Source: Mytilus edulis (lineage: Eukaryota > Mollusca > Bivalvia > Mytilida > Mytilidae). From it: a stretch of DNA of 64,000 bases. Where the stretch lies: positions 79,363,592 to 79,427,591 of the forward strand of contig NC_092345.1 in assembly GCF_963676685.1 (NCBI RefSeq), in the 5' to 3' direction. Each line of letters starts with the position of its first letter. The first letter of the stretch is position 1. The notes below the pieces were generated by a model, which searched no databases, was not told the DNA's origin, and worked only from the letters and a program-made list of their open reading frames with translations. A program made the position numbers and the translations under genes. Positions 63,555-64,000 of this stretch are shown here, one piece after another.

Positions 63555-63665
63555 GTGCGCGAATGTCTCGCTACATTGAAGACCTGTTAGTGACTTTCTG
63601 CTGTTGTTTTTTCTATGGTCGGGTTGTTGTCTCTTTGACACATTCCCCATTTCCATTCTCTATTT
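63555..63665. repeat. Short dispersed repeat family C
   Basis: GGTCGGGTTGTTGTCTCTTT followed by GACACATTCCCCATTTCCAT, a segment I recognise as recurrent in mussel DNA, probably the end of a retroelement. The rest of the window to 64000 holds nothing recognisable. Confidence 0.45.
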
Positions 63666-64000
63666 TATAAATTATTCTTTAGATAAAAAACTAAACCAAA
63701 TAATATTTAAAGCTCTAATTACAGCGTTAAATTGATAACATTTTAGAATAAAGTTGTTTAAATGATCGAAATTTACATGGGTCGTATCTTAGTTTATTAA
63801 AGGCCTCAATACACAACACGACAGCAAAATTATGATGCGGTATGCTGTTTATTAAGTCTGCATCTATTAAAGAATTTAGTATAAGTGTTAAGTAATGTGT
63901 GTTTACGAAATCATTGACTTAGTAATTTACTTCAAGATATCTTAAGACATCTTGATCTATGTTACCAGATGAGGTCCAATGTTTTTTAGAGTTATAATTC

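Overview
This is AT-rich animal genomic DNA, most likely from a marine mussel (Mytilus-like bivalve). The grounds are sparse spliced genes, about fifteen diverged copies of a dispersed element that I associate with mussel genomes (it begins GATGTGGTATGATTGCCAAT), hammerhead-ribozyme repeats, retroelement fragments and foldback/MITE insertions. Nothing prokaryotic (operons, Shine-Dalgarno sites, CRISPR) is present. No database search was possible, so the species call is inference.

Layout. 1-3605: a nearly full-length non-LTR retrotransposon with a restriction-like endonuclease, with one frameshift. 3.6-12.4 kb: satellites, a LINE tail on the minus strand and unassigned sequence. 12457-13575 (+): an intact DUF268-type membrane-anchored methyltransferase-like gene. 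13.8-14.9 kb: a foldback element made of GTTCC/GGAAC repeats. 15.9-18.2 kb: Penelope-like debris and an element flanked by two hammerhead-bearing direct repeats. 18.4-20.1 kb: a 79-bp minisatellite of about 21 units.

21.8-47.4 kb (minus strand) holds the main discovery: one large split gene assembled here from raw sequence. A signal-peptide exon (45281-45323) is followed by eleven internal exons. Each has good acceptor and donor sites (one weak), a length divisible by three, and phase 1 at both ends. Two carry long Gly-rich repeats (40915-42237 GQFGG/GMNPFGG; 31408-32301 GGM/NPFGSQG), one an Arg-rich 33-residue repeat (23538-24275), and the rest are short linkers of 15-369 nt. A candidate last exon lies at 21838-21935. 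Apart from that last exon the mature protein has no Lys, Cys or Tyr over roughly 1,240 residues. The architecture resembles elastin genes and one exon resembles the Met/Gly-rich ligament protein abductin, but I recognise no named gene. A secreted elastomeric or extracellular-matrix protein is the best inference. Its introns hold a hammerhead ribozyme in the sense orientation, a 719-bp palindrome, a TTAA-flanked MITE and minisatellites.

47-64 kb is repeat-dominated: a GGATCC-ended MITE, decayed LINE reverse transcriptases (55.8-57.7 kb), a Penelope-like reverse transcriptase with an internal deletion (58976-60235, minus), and clustered dispersed repeats to the end. I support no host gene in 47.5-64 kb.
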